A stretch of 40,820 nucleotides of DNA from Microbacteriaceae bacterium (GCA_007117135.1 SKHB01000043.1:1-40820); one strand, 5' to 3'. Shown: positions 26,235-35,080, numbered from the stretch's first letter. Notes: a model not told the origin generated them from the sequence alone. Translations and numbers: made by a program.

Positions 26235-29200
26235 GACACAGTATTCGGCGGCAGAAATTTGTGACCTTCTCGATCTTCACGCCCCCACCTCTGAACAGCA
26301 GGCTGTCATTGAAGCGCCCCTGGAGGGTGTGTATCGGGTGATTGCGGGTGCTGGGTCAGGCAAAACAGAAACCATGGCCCTTCGCGTGGTGTATCTGGTG
26401 GCCAACAGGATGGTGGCGCCCCAAGATGTTTTGGGTCTGACTTTCACCAAGAAAGCCTCCGGCGAGCTGTCACAACGGCTCGGAGAACGCATCGCGCTGC
26501 TGGGTGAGCGTCTGCCCAACATTCCCACCCCCGACCCGTTTGACCGACCCAAGGTGTACACCTACAACGCTTTTGCGACGAGGCTTTTCTCTGACTATGC
26601 CGTCTACCTGGGCGTTGACGGGGATGTTCAAGTGGCCAGTGCCGCAACGGCGTGGGGTATTGCCCGGCAAGTGGTGAAAGACAGCCGGGACACCAGGCTG
26701 GCTGACTTGGGTGTGGGCGTTGATCGGGTGGCCAGCCTGGTCCTCAGGCTCTCCCAATCACTGGGCGAAAACGAAGTGGATGGCGACGATGTCACCGCAC
26801 TGGTGAGCCGCGTGAGCGAGCTCGCCGATCTTCCCCACGGGGGTCGAGGTCAATACGCCGAGGTCGATGAATATGTGGGCAATGTGGCGTCGCTATTGCC
26901 GCTGTGGGGTGTGGTCGAAGACTTTCAAGAAGCCAAAAAACGCCGCGGCATTGTCGAATTTTCCGACCAGGTGCGATTCGCTTTAGACGTTGTGAGACGA
27001 GCACCCCAGGTGTCAGAAACTCTTCGCCACACACACAAAGTGGTGTTACTTGACGAATATCAAGACACCAGTGTGTTGCAGGCAAAACTGCTCTCAACAC
27101 TGTTTGCTGATCACCCGGTGATGGCAGTGGGAGACCCCCACCAGGCGATTTATGGCTGGCGGGGGGCAAGTGCGGGAAACCTCACCGATTTTCCCACCCA
27201 GTTTGCGCCGACAACGCAGGCAACAACATTTTCACTGGCCATTAGCTGGCGAAACTCGAAAGCCGTATTGGACGCCGCCAATACTCTGGCGATTCCTCTG
27301 ACCCGTGATAACCCCGACGGGGTTGTCAGCCTTCAGCCGAAACCAAACGTTCCAGACGGTCTTGTGCACGTGGAGATTTTGGAGACACTTGACCAGGAGG
27401 CTGAAGCAATCGCGTCGTGGTTTGGGCAACGACTGGTGTCAGGCGACGAACAGTCACCCACAGCCGCGCTTCTGCTTCGAAACAGGTCACACCAGGACGT
27501 TTTTGTTCGAGCACTGCGCTCACAGGGTATCCCCGTGCACGTTTTGGGCATTGGGGGGCTGTTATCTGACCCGGTTGTCGCCGACATGGTGTGTGGGGTG
27601 GCGGTTGTTCACCGACCCGAAGCAAATACAGAATTAGTCAGATTGTTGGCCGGGGGGAAATATCGAGTAGGGGTCGCCGACCTGTATGCCCTCGCTCAGG
27701 TGGCCAAGAAGTTGCGGCGAATACAGTCCACACCCCCTGGGCTCGACGCTGACCGCGGTGTGGACCCCATCACCCCACCAGCACTTTCGCTCGTCGAGGC
27801 TCTCGATTGGCTTCGAACAAAACCGGACACCGACGGTGTGTGGGAGTCGTTTTCGCCGGAAGGTCGGCAGCGACTGCGACGGGCTGCCGAGCTTATTCAC
27901 TCTAGACGGCGGTATCTCCACGACGATCTGATTGACCAACTGGTGGGCTTTGAAAAAGCTGTCGGGTTGGATATTGAGGCTTCAGCGAACCCGGAGCGCG
28001 ACGATTCCAAGAAGTCACGCGCTGCCCTGTTTGACGCCGCCGCCACCTACCAGGCCACCAGTGACGCCCCCACAGCGTCGGGTTTTATCGACTGGCTGCA
28101 GGAAGCCGAATGGCGGGACAATTTGCAACCGCGCAGTGACGACCCCGAACCTGGCTGTGTTCAAGTTCTGACCATTCACGGGGCAAAAGGTTTGCAGTGG
28201 GATTATGTGGCCATCCCACGGATGGTCACCGACGAACTTCCCTCGAAATCCCGTGACGGCAAAAAAGGCTGGTTGCAACGCGGCGAACTTCCCTACCCGC
28301 TTCGCGGTGACCGCGAGCATTTGCCCGAGTTCACTTTTGGTGGTGCCGAGACAAGAAAAGAAGTCAAAGACGCGGCCGAAGAGTTTTTTAGCCGGGTCGC
28401 CGATTACCATCTGGCTGAGGAGCGCCGCTTAGCGTATGTGGCCATCACGAGGACCAAACAGGAGGTGGGCCTGTTCGGGTCCTTTTGGGCAACGCAGCTT
28501 CGCCCCCGCACCCCTTCCGTGTTCATTCGGGAACTCGACAAGAGTGGGCTCATCGCACCGGTTCCCCAGGCGTCCGAATTCGACGAAAACCCTCGAGAAA
28601 ACGCCGTCGATGACGTGTTGTGGCCAGGGGACCCGCTCGGTGAGCGACGCCCCGCGGTCGAGCACGCTGCAGCTCAGCTGCTGCCCCACGTCGCCCGAGC
28701 GCCTCACGGCATTGACGAGTCGTTTCGACAGGCACTCGATGAGGCCATCACTGCTCAACACGCACCGCCTCGGGCCGCCAAACCTGCCATACCTTTCCGG
28801 TTGGCCGCGTCAAGCTTGGAGGGTATCGTGAAAGATTCTGACACGGTCATGGCTCGTCGCATGCGACCGGTTCCGCGGCAGGTTATGGGGGCAGAACGGG
28901 CAGGAACACTGTTTCACGAGTGGGTAGAAACCCACTATCGAGAACGCGGTGTCACCCTCCTCGCTGGAGATGTTGATATTGATGGCGAGCCGGAGGCGAA
29001 CACAATGTCAGACGAAGCATCCTGGCGGGAGGGTTTCCTCGCCAGCGATTTTGCCCACCAAACGCCTCTTGCTATTGAGCGGGAAATTCACCTCCCGATT
29101 GCTAGGCGGGTGGTGGTGTGCAAAATCGACGCCGTGTTTGAGACCGACACGGGTGTCGACATTATCGACTGGAAAACCGGTCGACCTCCGGCCAACGCCG

Positions 29201-29412
29201 AGGAGGAGCGTGCCCGGTCGTTGCAACTGTCGTTGTATCGATTAGCGTGGTCGGCGTGGAGTGGCATGCCGCTTGAACAGATCACCGCGGGGTGGTGGTT
29301 TTCAGCAACACGTGAACTGGTGCGACCAGCGACCCTGCTCACCATGGACGAACTAGAGGCCGTGCTCACCGACGCTTTTGGTGCTTATGAGGCGGGCGAC
29401 ACAAAGTCGTGA
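26224..29412 (+). CDS. adnB: AdnB-like helicase-nuclease subunit
   Basis: A 1062-residue UvrD-like helicase with a C-terminal RecB-type nuclease. Walker A AGAGSGKT is at 41-48 and a canonical Walker B DEYQD at 277-281, so this is the active, leading motor. Other motifs include GDPHQAIYGWRGA, LTIHGAKGLQWDYV and YVAITRTKQ. The nuclease has GTLFHEWVE before Asp982 and Lys984 in IDWKTG, followed by LQLSLYRLAW. Two GTG codons (26224, 26227) are possible starts, both inside the end of adnA. The last 28 bases overlap the convergent GT61 gene. Length is close to mycobacterial AdnB. Confidence 0.93.
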   Translation: MVTETQYSAAEICDLLDLHAPTSEQQAVIEAPLEGVYRVIAGAGSGKTETMALRVVYLVANRMVAPQDVLGLTFTKKASGELSQRLGERIALLGERLPNIPTPDPFDRPKVYTYNAFATRLFSDYAVYLGVDGDVQVASAATAWGIARQVVKDSRDTRLADLGVGVDRVASLVLRLSQSLGENEVDGDDVTALVSRVSELADLPHGGRGQYAEVDEYVGNVASLLPLWGVVEDFQEAKKRRGIVEFSDQVRFALDVVRRAPQVSETLRHTHKVVLLDEYQDTSVLQAKLLSTLFADHPVMAVGDPHQAIYGWRGASAGNLTDFPTQFAPTTQATTFSLAISWRNSKAVLDAANTLAIPLTRDNPDGVVSLQPKPNVPDGLVHVEILETLDQEAEAIASWFGQRLVSGDEQSPTAALLLRNRSHQDVFVRALRSQGIPVHVLGIGGLLSDPVVADMVCGVAVVHRPEANTELVRLLAGGKYRVGVADLYALAQVAKKLRRIQSTPPGLDADRGVDPITPPALSLVEALDWLRTKPDTDGVWESFSPEGRQRLRRAAELIHSRRRYLHDDLIDQLVGFEKAVGLDIEASANPERDDSKKSRAALFDAAATYQATSDAPTASGFIDWLQEAEWRDNLQPRSDDPEPGCVQVLTIHGAKGLQWDYVAIPRMVTDELPSKSRDGKKGWLQRGELPYPLRGDREHLPEFTFGGAETRKEVKDAAEEFFSRVADYHLAEERRLAYVAITRTKQEVGLFGSFWATQLRPRTPSVFIRELDKSGLIAPVPQASEFDENPRENAVDDVLWPGDPLGERRPAVEHAAAQLLPHVARAPHGIDESFRQALDEAITAQHAPPRAAKPAIPFRLAASSLEGIVKDSDTVMARRMRPVPRQVMGAERAGTLFHEWVETHYRERGVTLLAGDVDIDGEPEANTMSDEASWREGFLASDFAHQTPLAIEREIHLPIARRVVVCKIDAVFETDTGVDIIDWKTGRPPANAEEERARSLQLSLYRLAWSAWSGMPLEQITAGWWFSATRELVRPATLLTMDELEAVLTDAFGAYEAGDTKS

Positions 29413-30596
29413 ATTTTTTGCCGAATCACTGACGGGTCAAGGTGATAGTTGCTCGTAAAAATTCCGCCCTCTTCTGGGGTGTAAAACAGGTGCCAATAGT
29501 GCGAGTGTGTGAGGGTGGCGAGGTCAGGCAGGATTGTCATGTGGGTGAGGCGGGAATCCTGCCAACACAGCACGTGTGTATCAGGGGAGGCGAAAAGCAT
29601 CCCCGCAAACCCCGCACCAGATGGCCCAATGATGTGTGTTGCGCCGGAGAACAAAGTGACCTGTTCGGCCAAAGATAATGTCTCCGGGGCAACCGCGGTG
29701 AAACCAAACTCGGCGGCAACCGCGGCAATTTCATCCTGGTTGTATACCCGCCTGTTTCCGGTTCGGGTGATAAAAATTTTGTCGCCCCACGGTGACGTGT
29801 GCCCGCCGAAGCGGTCAAGGAACACTTGGCGGTATGACTCCATTCCTTCTCGGTGGAGGAGGTGAATTTGAGACACTGGTCGGGTAGCGACGAGACTGTC
29901 TGGGGCATTCATGATTTCGAGCGAATCAATCCAACACAGTGACCCCCGAATGCGCCCTCCTTCCGGAATGCGAATGACATCCCGGCCGTCGAGGAAAAGC
30001 TCCAATGCCTCCACCATGGTGGGGTAGCGAAAAATTGATTCGGGGACACACACCGGCCACGATCGGAACGGTTCGGGGAGCAGTCGGGCCGTGTGAAGCT
30101 GGGGCAGAGCATCCACCAGCCAGTGGTACCAGTTTGTGTGAGAATGGCCACCCAGCAAAATGGCGCCATCAGTGTCAGTGGTGTGGCCACGGGTCATGTT
30201 GACCAGCGCACGAAATCCCGACTCCCACACCACCTGGTTTCCTTTTCTGACCACCGTCCAGGGTCCGGGATTTCTGCGCGGCCCAATCATCATCTGGTTG
30301 CCGTGAACCAGGTAGGGGAAGTGGCGGGTGGCGACAGTCGTGGCGCGCTCGACAACCCGCCACCCCACGGGAGGAAAATGTTCTGGTTCTGGCTGGACGA
30401 AGGGCTGACCAAATTCTTGAACGCGCGAGGTGATAGCTGGTGTGGGGCCATAGATGGTGCCCTCGTGGGTGACGCCACGGGTGATGATTTCTTGCACCTG
30501 GACGGGTCTCACCCACCGGCTAATGAGCCAGCCCAGGCCCGGTATGTTCGCTAAAGCGTGGAGGACGATGTAAACGGTGCGAAGAATCTGCTTCAC
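29385..30596 (-). CDS. GT61-family (DUF563) glycosyltransferase
   Basis: A 403-residue protein with DUF563/GT61 signatures: HTNWYHWLVDALPQL from about 152, FITRTGNRRV at 275-284 and GPSGAGFAGMLF at 324-335. This family transfers sugars such as xylose or GlcNAc onto glycans or proteins; in bacteria it is often found in polysaccharide clusters. A hydrophobic N-terminal stretch (about 8-25) could be a membrane anchor. Acceptor and donor are unknown. GTG 30596 lies 9 bases after the upstream kinase-fold gene, so the two form an operon. No other polysaccharide gene is nearby. This gene is the odd one out in an otherwise conserved DNA-repair neighbourhood. Confidence 0.85.
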   Translation of the reverse strand: MKQILRTVYIVLHALANIPGLGWLISRWVRPVQVQEIITRGVTHEGTIYGPTPAITSRVQEFGQPFVQPEPEHFPPVGWRVVERATTVATRHFPYLVHGNQMMIGPRRNPGPWTVVRKGNQVVWESGFRALVNMTRGHTTDTDGAILLGGHSHTNWYHWLVDALPQLHTARLLPEPFRSWPVCVPESIFRYPTMVEALELFLDGRDVIRIPEGGRIRGSLCWIDSLEIMNAPDSLVATRPVSQIHLLHREGMESYRQVFLDRFGGHTSPWGDKIFITRTGNRRVYNQDEIAAVAAEFGFTAVAPETLSLAEQVTLFSGATHIIGPSGAGFAGMLFASPDTHVLCWQDSRLTHMTILPDLATLTHSHYWHLFYTPEEGGIFTSNYHLDPSVIRQKIHDFVSPAS

Positions 30597-30605
30597 CGCA
30601 ACAGT

Positions 30606-31568
30606 CTAGCTCTCAGAAGTGTCGCTCAGCGGATGGGGATTCTCGGTGATGGGTTCAGTGAGGTCTGATTCCATGTCCCCGGAGATACGGTCGTGAAGTT
30701 CGTTAATCAGCTGTGTTGCTTCGTCGACAATCTGTTCGTTTCGACTATCAATTCCGTGGAGTAACCACCGGGCGATGTCGAGTTCAGCCCAGAACCTGGC
30801 CCGTTGGAAAATCCGCTGGTCAGCATCTTGGCGGTTATCCAGGTAAGCGGTTTTTGCGGGTTCTAAACGTTGTGCCACATGCGGGGTGGTGAACCAGGCA
30901 ACATCTCTGGCCGGGTCGCCCACAGCCAACTCTCGCCATCCGGTGACCGCAGTGATGGTGACACCTTCGGTGAGGAACGCCCCCAAGTGAAGTGCGCCGT
31001 GAATGATGGTGGGTTCAAACTGCCACAGGTCTCGGTCTTCGTAGGCGGCTTCCCAACGGCGAAGAAGGTTCTTGGGAAGGAGAGTCGTTTTTGCTGCTCG
31101 ATCGACAATGCTGGTCGCTTTACGCATGGAATCCGTGGCGGAGTGGACAGGCCTGCCCTGGTCATACAACGTTGACGCGGGGATGGAGTGCAACTGGGCA
31201 ATCGCCTGGCCCACCGCTGAGGCCATGTCGGGTGTGATTTTGTCTTGACGTATGCGGACACCCGGCAAATAGGCGCCAACGCTGAGTGTCCGCCCCTCCA
31301 CCGTGGTGGTGCCAATGACGCGGGGGGCAGCGAAAGGTAAGCGGGAACGCAGGCCTTCGCCGATGGCTTGAGCTCCAGAAACTCGGTCACGCTGTTTCGA
31401 TTCGGCTTCGTCAGATTCGGGCACTTCAATCACCCAAGCCTGCCCGTCGGCATCCCAGGCGAGTGCTGAGCGAACACCGGGAAGATCAAATTGGGCAGTT
31501 TTCACCAACTGCATATCGGGCACAGCTGCGGCTGCCTGCGCCGCTAGCATGAGGGTGTGATGGCTCAT
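30606..31568 (-). CDS. Aminoglycoside phosphotransferase-fold protein, probably catalytically dead
   Basis: A 320-residue protein with the APH/choline kinase fold. The catalytic loop that should read HGDxHxxN reads HGALHLGA (190-197), so the base Asp is Ala192 and the Asn is Ala197. The metal-binding VIDW motif reads VTGW (208-211), with Gly210 for Asp. The family stretch GDPARDVAWF (217-226) that follows is intact, so the alignment is secure. I infer a pseudokinase or a repurposed fold. ATG 31568 (MSHHTLMLAAQ) was chosen over an upstream frame start; TACCCT (31581-31576, minus) ends 7 bases before it. The GT61 gene follows in the same operon. Confidence 0.82.
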   Translation of the reverse strand: MSHHTLMLAAQAAAAVPDMQLVKTAQFDLPGVRSALAWDADGQAWVIEVPESDEAESKQRDRVSGAQAIGEGLRSRLPFAAPRVIGTTTVEGRTLSVGAYLPGVRIRQDKITPDMASAVGQAIAQLHSIPASTLYDQGRPVHSATDSMRKATSIVDRAAKTTLLPKNLLRRWEAAYEDRDLWQFEPTIIHGALHLGAFLTEGVTITAVTGWRELAVGDPARDVAWFTTPHVAQRLEPAKTAYLDNRQDADQRIFQRARFWAELDIARWLLHGIDSRNEQIVDEATQLINELHDRISGDMESDLTEPITENPHPLSDTSES

Positions 31569-31581
31569 ACCATCCAGGGTA
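31569..31581 (-). promoter_or_regulatory. Leaderless promoter of the kinase-fold/GT61 operon
   Basis: TACCCT on the minus strand (31581-31576) ends 7 bases before the ATG at 31568. No ribosome site fits in between. It drives away from nudC, whose start is 76 bases to the right. Confidence 0.5.
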
Positions 31582-31644
31582 TGTCGACAGGTCTGAAGCA
31601 CCCGTTTGCCACACCGTTCGTGCCAGGGGAAGGGAGCAGGCACC

Positions 31645-32589
31645 GTGACCTATTCGGAGAATCTTCCCCTGTCTCGAAACGCTCTGGACCGGGATGCTCA
31701 AAGCCGATCCGTTCCCGGCCTCCTCGATGACGCCTGGCAACGAGGTGACACCAAAGTGGTTGCCATTTGGCGGGGAGAAGTGCTGTGTGACACGGGGGAC
31801 ACTCTGGCTCTTCGACTGTTATCGCCCACCGAGGTTCTCCAATGGGAAAAAAGACTGTACCTGGGGAAGACGACCATCGATTCGGATGACGGGGTTCTCG
31901 CCGGAACGGTGATTATTGGTGTGATGTTGAGCGACGACCAAGCCAGGGCGATCGAACCAGATGTCACCAAATGGGTCAGTGGACGAACCAGCGGTCACGC
32001 TCTCGGAGCGCGCGATGCAGGCTTGCTGGTTGAAGCGTTGGCGCTGTCCAACTGGCACCGTTCCCACCAGTTCTCTCCCTTGAGTGGCGCAGCAACCAGA
32101 CATTCGGACGCCGGCTGGGTGTTGGTGGATGAAGAATCGGGCAAAGAGATTTACCCTCGCACCGACGCCGCAATTATTGTGCTGGTGACCGATTCCCATG
32201 ACCGCATAGTGTTGGGAAGTAATGCCATGTGGGAGGCGCAGCGTTATTCCCTCTTGGCGGGTTTTGTGGAACCCGGGGAGTCGCTCGAAGCTGCGGTCAT
32301 CCGCGAAGTCCACGAAGAATCGGGCCTCGTGGTGAAAAGCCCCGTCTACTGGGGAAGCCAACCGTGGCCATTTCCGGCGTCACTGATGGTCGGATTCCGG
32401 GCAGAACTTGACGAGGAAGCTTCGGGGGCCCTCCGGCCAGATGGGACAGAAATCATCGACCTGCGCTGGTTCAGCAGAGATGAACTACAAGCCGCACTGC
32501 CCACCATTGCCCTGCCCGGGCCCACGTCCATTGCCCGCCAAATGATCGAACACTGGTTTGGCAGGCCCCTTGTGTCGGGGCCGTGGTAG
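31645..32589 (+). CDS. nudC: NADH pyrophosphatase NudC-like, zinc ribbon lost
   Basis: A 314-residue Nudix hydrolase. The Nudix box is complete at 206-228 (GFVEPGESLEAAVIREVHEESG), and the NudC-specific SQPWPFP follows at 238-244, so NAD(H) pyrophosphatase activity (or removal of NAD caps from RNA) is expected. The zinc-ribbon region, normally FCxxCG and a second CxxC, reads FSPLSGAA at 143-150 and has no cysteine; Cys48 is the only cysteine in the protein. I chose GTG 31645 (MTYSENLPLS), with AGGGAG about 9 bases upstream, over an earlier frame start at 31606. It overlaps uvrD2 by one base in TAGTG. Confidence 0.9.
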   Translation: MTYSENLPLSRNALDRDAQSRSVPGLLDDAWQRGDTKVVAIWRGEVLCDTGDTLALRLLSPTEVLQWEKRLYLGKTTIDSDDGVLAGTVIIGVMLSDDQARAIEPDVTKWVSGRTSGHALGARDAGLLVEALALSNWHRSHQFSPLSGAATRHSDAGWVLVDEESGKEIYPRTDAAIIVLVTDSHDRIVLGSNAMWEAQRYSLLAGFVEPGESLEAAVIREVHEESGLVVKSPVYWGSQPWPFPASLMVGFRAELDEEASGALRPDGTEIIDLRWFSRDELQAALPTIALPGPTSIARQMIEHWFGRPLVSGPW

Positions 32590-34265
32590 TGGCTGACCTG
32601 TTAGCGGGCCTCAACGATGGCCAAAAAAAAGTAGCGACCTGGTTTGACTCACCGGTTGTTGTGTTGGCGGGGGCGGGCACAGGAAAGACGAGAGCCCTCA
32701 CACACCGCATTGCTCACGGTGTCGCCGAAGCCCACTACCGGGCAGAAAACACTTTGGCGTTAACGTTCACCCAAAAAGCGGCCGCAGAAATGGCCGGCCG
32801 ACTGCGCGCGCTCGGTGTCCAACAGGTGTCGACGAGGACGTTTCACTCGGCAGCGCTTCGCCAGTTGCAACATTTTTGGCCCAAGCTGACCGGCGGTTTT
32901 TTGCCCGATATTCTCCCCAGCAAAGCCAGCCTTGTTGCGCATGTTCTCGAGACGATGCGCATCGCAGTTGACCAGGCCGTCCTTCGTGACATTGCTGCCG
33001 AGGTGGAGTGGCGGAAGGTGAAAAGTTTGAGCCCGCACGACTATCGCACAGCCGTCGAAGCGGGGGTGAGGGTCACACCGGCAGGGCTGAGCGCTGACGA
33101 CATGGTGGAGGTGTTTGACCGATACGAGAAGGCGAAAACCGAACGTAAACGCATCGATTTTGAGGACGTGTTGTTGCTCGGCGTGGGAATGCTTGAATCG
33201 GAGCCTGGTGTTCTCGCTCAGGTCAGAGATCGGTATCGGCATTTTTTGGTCGATGAGTATCAAGATGTCTCACCGATCCAACAGCGACTGCTCGATTTGT
33301 GGCTGGGGGACGCAAAAGATGTCTGCGTGGTGGGAGATGCCTCCCAAACGATTTACACTTTCGCCGGAGCCACCAGCGATTACCTTTTAGGTTTTCCAGA
33401 CGCCCTCCCGGACGCGCACCTGATTCGATTGGAAACCAACTACCGCTCGACGTCAACGATTGTTGAGTTGGCGAACCGGGTCATCGACAACCAACCCGGG
33501 GCTCTCACGCTTGTCTCACAAAGTGGTCCGGGGCCAGACATTGAACTGATTGATGAAGACACCGACGACCGGGAAGCTCAGGCCATTGCACAGCGCATTG
33601 CCGCCCTCAACGCAGGCGGCACGGCGCTTGGCCATATTGCCATCCTCCACCGATATGCCGCCCAAATGTTGGCTATTGAGGGCGCGCTTCGCCAGCAGGG
33701 TTTGTCAGTCTATGTCCAAGGGGGGACAAGATTTTTTGACCAACCACACATCAAACGTGCTGTCATGGAAATTCGTGGCGCTGCTGTTGCCGGCGTTCAG
33801 GGGTCTATCGCCCAGGTGGTGACCGACATTTTGTATGGGGTGGGTTATCAGGCGAAAGAACCTGACCACCGCGGGGCCGAACGTTCCACCTGGGAGGACC
33901 TTCGCGCGCTGATTGCCCTTGCAGAAAGTTCTGACCAGGCAATGACTCTCACCGAATTTTCAGACGAATTAGTGAAGCGTGCCGCCGCGCATGACGAACC
34001 AGACCGTGACGCCGTCACTCTCACCACGGTTCACGCGGCAAAAGGCCGCGAATGGCCAGTGGTTGTGGTGATGGGGTTGACGGAAGGCAACTTTCCGATT
34101 TCTTATGCGAAAAAGGATGCCGAAATCGCTGAAGAACAGCGCCTGTTTTATGTGGCCGTGACGCGCGCACAGCAGCGCCTCATTTTAAGTCTCGGCCGTG
34201 CACAACGTCAGGGCGCTGCCCACCAACGAACCCCCAGCCGGTTTCTTCGAGCACTCAAGCGATAA
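32589..34265 (+). CDS. UvrD2-like DNA helicase, short form
   Basis: A 558-residue superfamily 1A helicase. Walker A AGAGTGKTR is near 27-35, Walker B DEYQD starts at Asp222, and GDASQTIYTFAGA, TTVHAAKGREWPVV and FYVAVTRAQ are the later motifs. By position after nudC and by sequence it matches UvrD2 of actinobacteria. The mycobacterial protein is about 700 residues with a C-terminal HRDC domain and tetracysteine motif; here the protein ends right after motif VI (RFLRALKR), so both are missing. GTG 32589 overlaps the nudC stop by one base; GTG 32583 is equally possible. It converges on the next gene with an 8-base gap. Confidence 0.9.
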   Translation: MADLLAGLNDGQKKVATWFDSPVVVLAGAGTGKTRALTHRIAHGVAEAHYRAENTLALTFTQKAAAEMAGRLRALGVQQVSTRTFHSAALRQLQHFWPKLTGGFLPDILPSKASLVAHVLETMRIAVDQAVLRDIAAEVEWRKVKSLSPHDYRTAVEAGVRVTPAGLSADDMVEVFDRYEKAKTERKRIDFEDVLLLGVGMLESEPGVLAQVRDRYRHFLVDEYQDVSPIQQRLLDLWLGDAKDVCVVGDASQTIYTFAGATSDYLLGFPDALPDAHLIRLETNYRSTSTIVELANRVIDNQPGALTLVSQSGPGPDIELIDEDTDDREAQAIAQRIAALNAGGTALGHIAILHRYAAQMLAIEGALRQQGLSVYVQGGTRFFDQPHIKRAVMEIRGAAVAGVQGSIAQVVTDILYGVGYQAKEPDHRGAERSTWEDLRALIALAESSDQAMTLTEFSDELVKRAAAHDEPDRDAVTLTTVHAAKGREWPVVVVMGLTEGNFPISYAKKDAEIAEEQRLFYVAVTRAQQRLILSLGRAQRQGAAHQRTPSRFLRALKR

Positions 34266-34273
34266 CGGCGGTG

Positions 34274-35080
34274 TCACTGGGCAGTGTGGAGGCCGCGGCA
34301 GGCGCAGCGGGGATGAAAATCGATAGCCTCCCAGGTGATTCGCCGATCGACGGCCGAAAAAGATGCCCGAGTGAATCCGGGTTCACACCCGGGCATGCCG
34401 CCGGGGCTCAACAGCAGAAGAAGGAGAGCCCAGGCCATACCGATATGGGGTGAGGCGATCAGGGGGGACCTTTTTCCCCACAGTTGGCTGGATATTTCCA
34501 ACCAGCCAACGGTGTTGTCTCGTCGGTGTGATTCCACACACACCAAACACGGCGTGTGGCCGGGAGTGACTGCCGGCCCCACCGAAACGGTTTGGTCACT
34601 GAAGATCACTGGAGTGTGCGGGACGTCAGTTCTCGACAACAGGTCAGCCCAACGGGGGTGAACAAGGTAGTCCGCAACCACCATCACAGTGTCACCGACG
34701 GGGACCGTGTCGTCAGTAATCTGCCCCGGAATAGTGACCTCCATGCCACACATCCGAGCCAGGGTTGACAGCTCGTGGATTGCGTCTGAAGTGCTCCAGG
34801 CTTCTAATCGCAGTGGAGAAGTGGGGGCGGGGACGTTGAGTGCTGGCCACAGGGCGCCCACCAGGTGGTCGACCCAGTCTGCACTGACTCGGTGAACTCG
34901 GGCCAGCATGGCCAACCCGCTCGCGGGGGTGCCTTGGGAGAGAGCGTGCAAAAGTGGTGCTGCATTATCGGGGATGTTGTCCAGGTGTGCTCGGGGAGGG
35001 TCTATGCCCACTTGGATACTGGTGGCACTCGTCCACACCAGCGGAAGATGTTCTGGTAGACGGTAAACGGGAGAATCCAT
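34274..35080 (-). CDS. ThiF/cyclodehydratase-like protein, stand-alone
   Basis: A 268-residue protein resembling the TIGR03882-type 'cyclodehydratase' proteins related to E1/ThiF enzymes (Rv3196-like position). A zinc site is visible as CLVC (Cys178, Cys181) in PGHTPCLVCVESHRRD and CAC (Cys259, Cys261) near the C terminus. No ATP-binding GxGxxG motif of active E1 enzymes is seen. Family members often act as partner or leader-binding domains in azoline peptide clusters, but no YcaO, oxidase or precursor peptide is nearby. I chose ATG 35080 (MDSPVYRLPEHLPLVW), with GAGGGC just upstream; GTG 35104 is the alternative. Probably co-transcribed with the Zincin_2 gene, 51 bases upstream. Confidence 0.7.
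   Translation of the reverse strand: MDSPVYRLPEHLPLVWTSATSIQVGIDPPRAHLDNIPDNAAPLLHALSQGTPASGLAMLARVHRVSADWVDHLVGALWPALNVPAPTSPLRLEAWSTSDAIHELSTLARMCGMEVTIPGQITDDTVPVGDTVMVVADYLVHPRWADLLSRTDVPHTPVIFSDQTVSVGPAVTPGHTPCLVCVESHRRDNTVGWLEISSQLWGKRSPLIASPHIGMAWALLLLLLSPGGMPGCEPGFTRASFSAVDRRITWEAIDFHPRCACRGLHTAQ

Noticed and set aside
29394-29425. Terminator after adnB (CGAC/GTCG stem followed by a T run)
   Set aside because: Only four base pairs, and the T run is separated from the stem; too weak to list as a feature.
23193-34265. Anti-phage defence island built from helicase-nuclease genes
   Set aside because: The helicase-nucleases match AdnA/AdnB and UvrD2 in conserved actinobacterial order; no defence-specific partner, integrase or repeat was seen.
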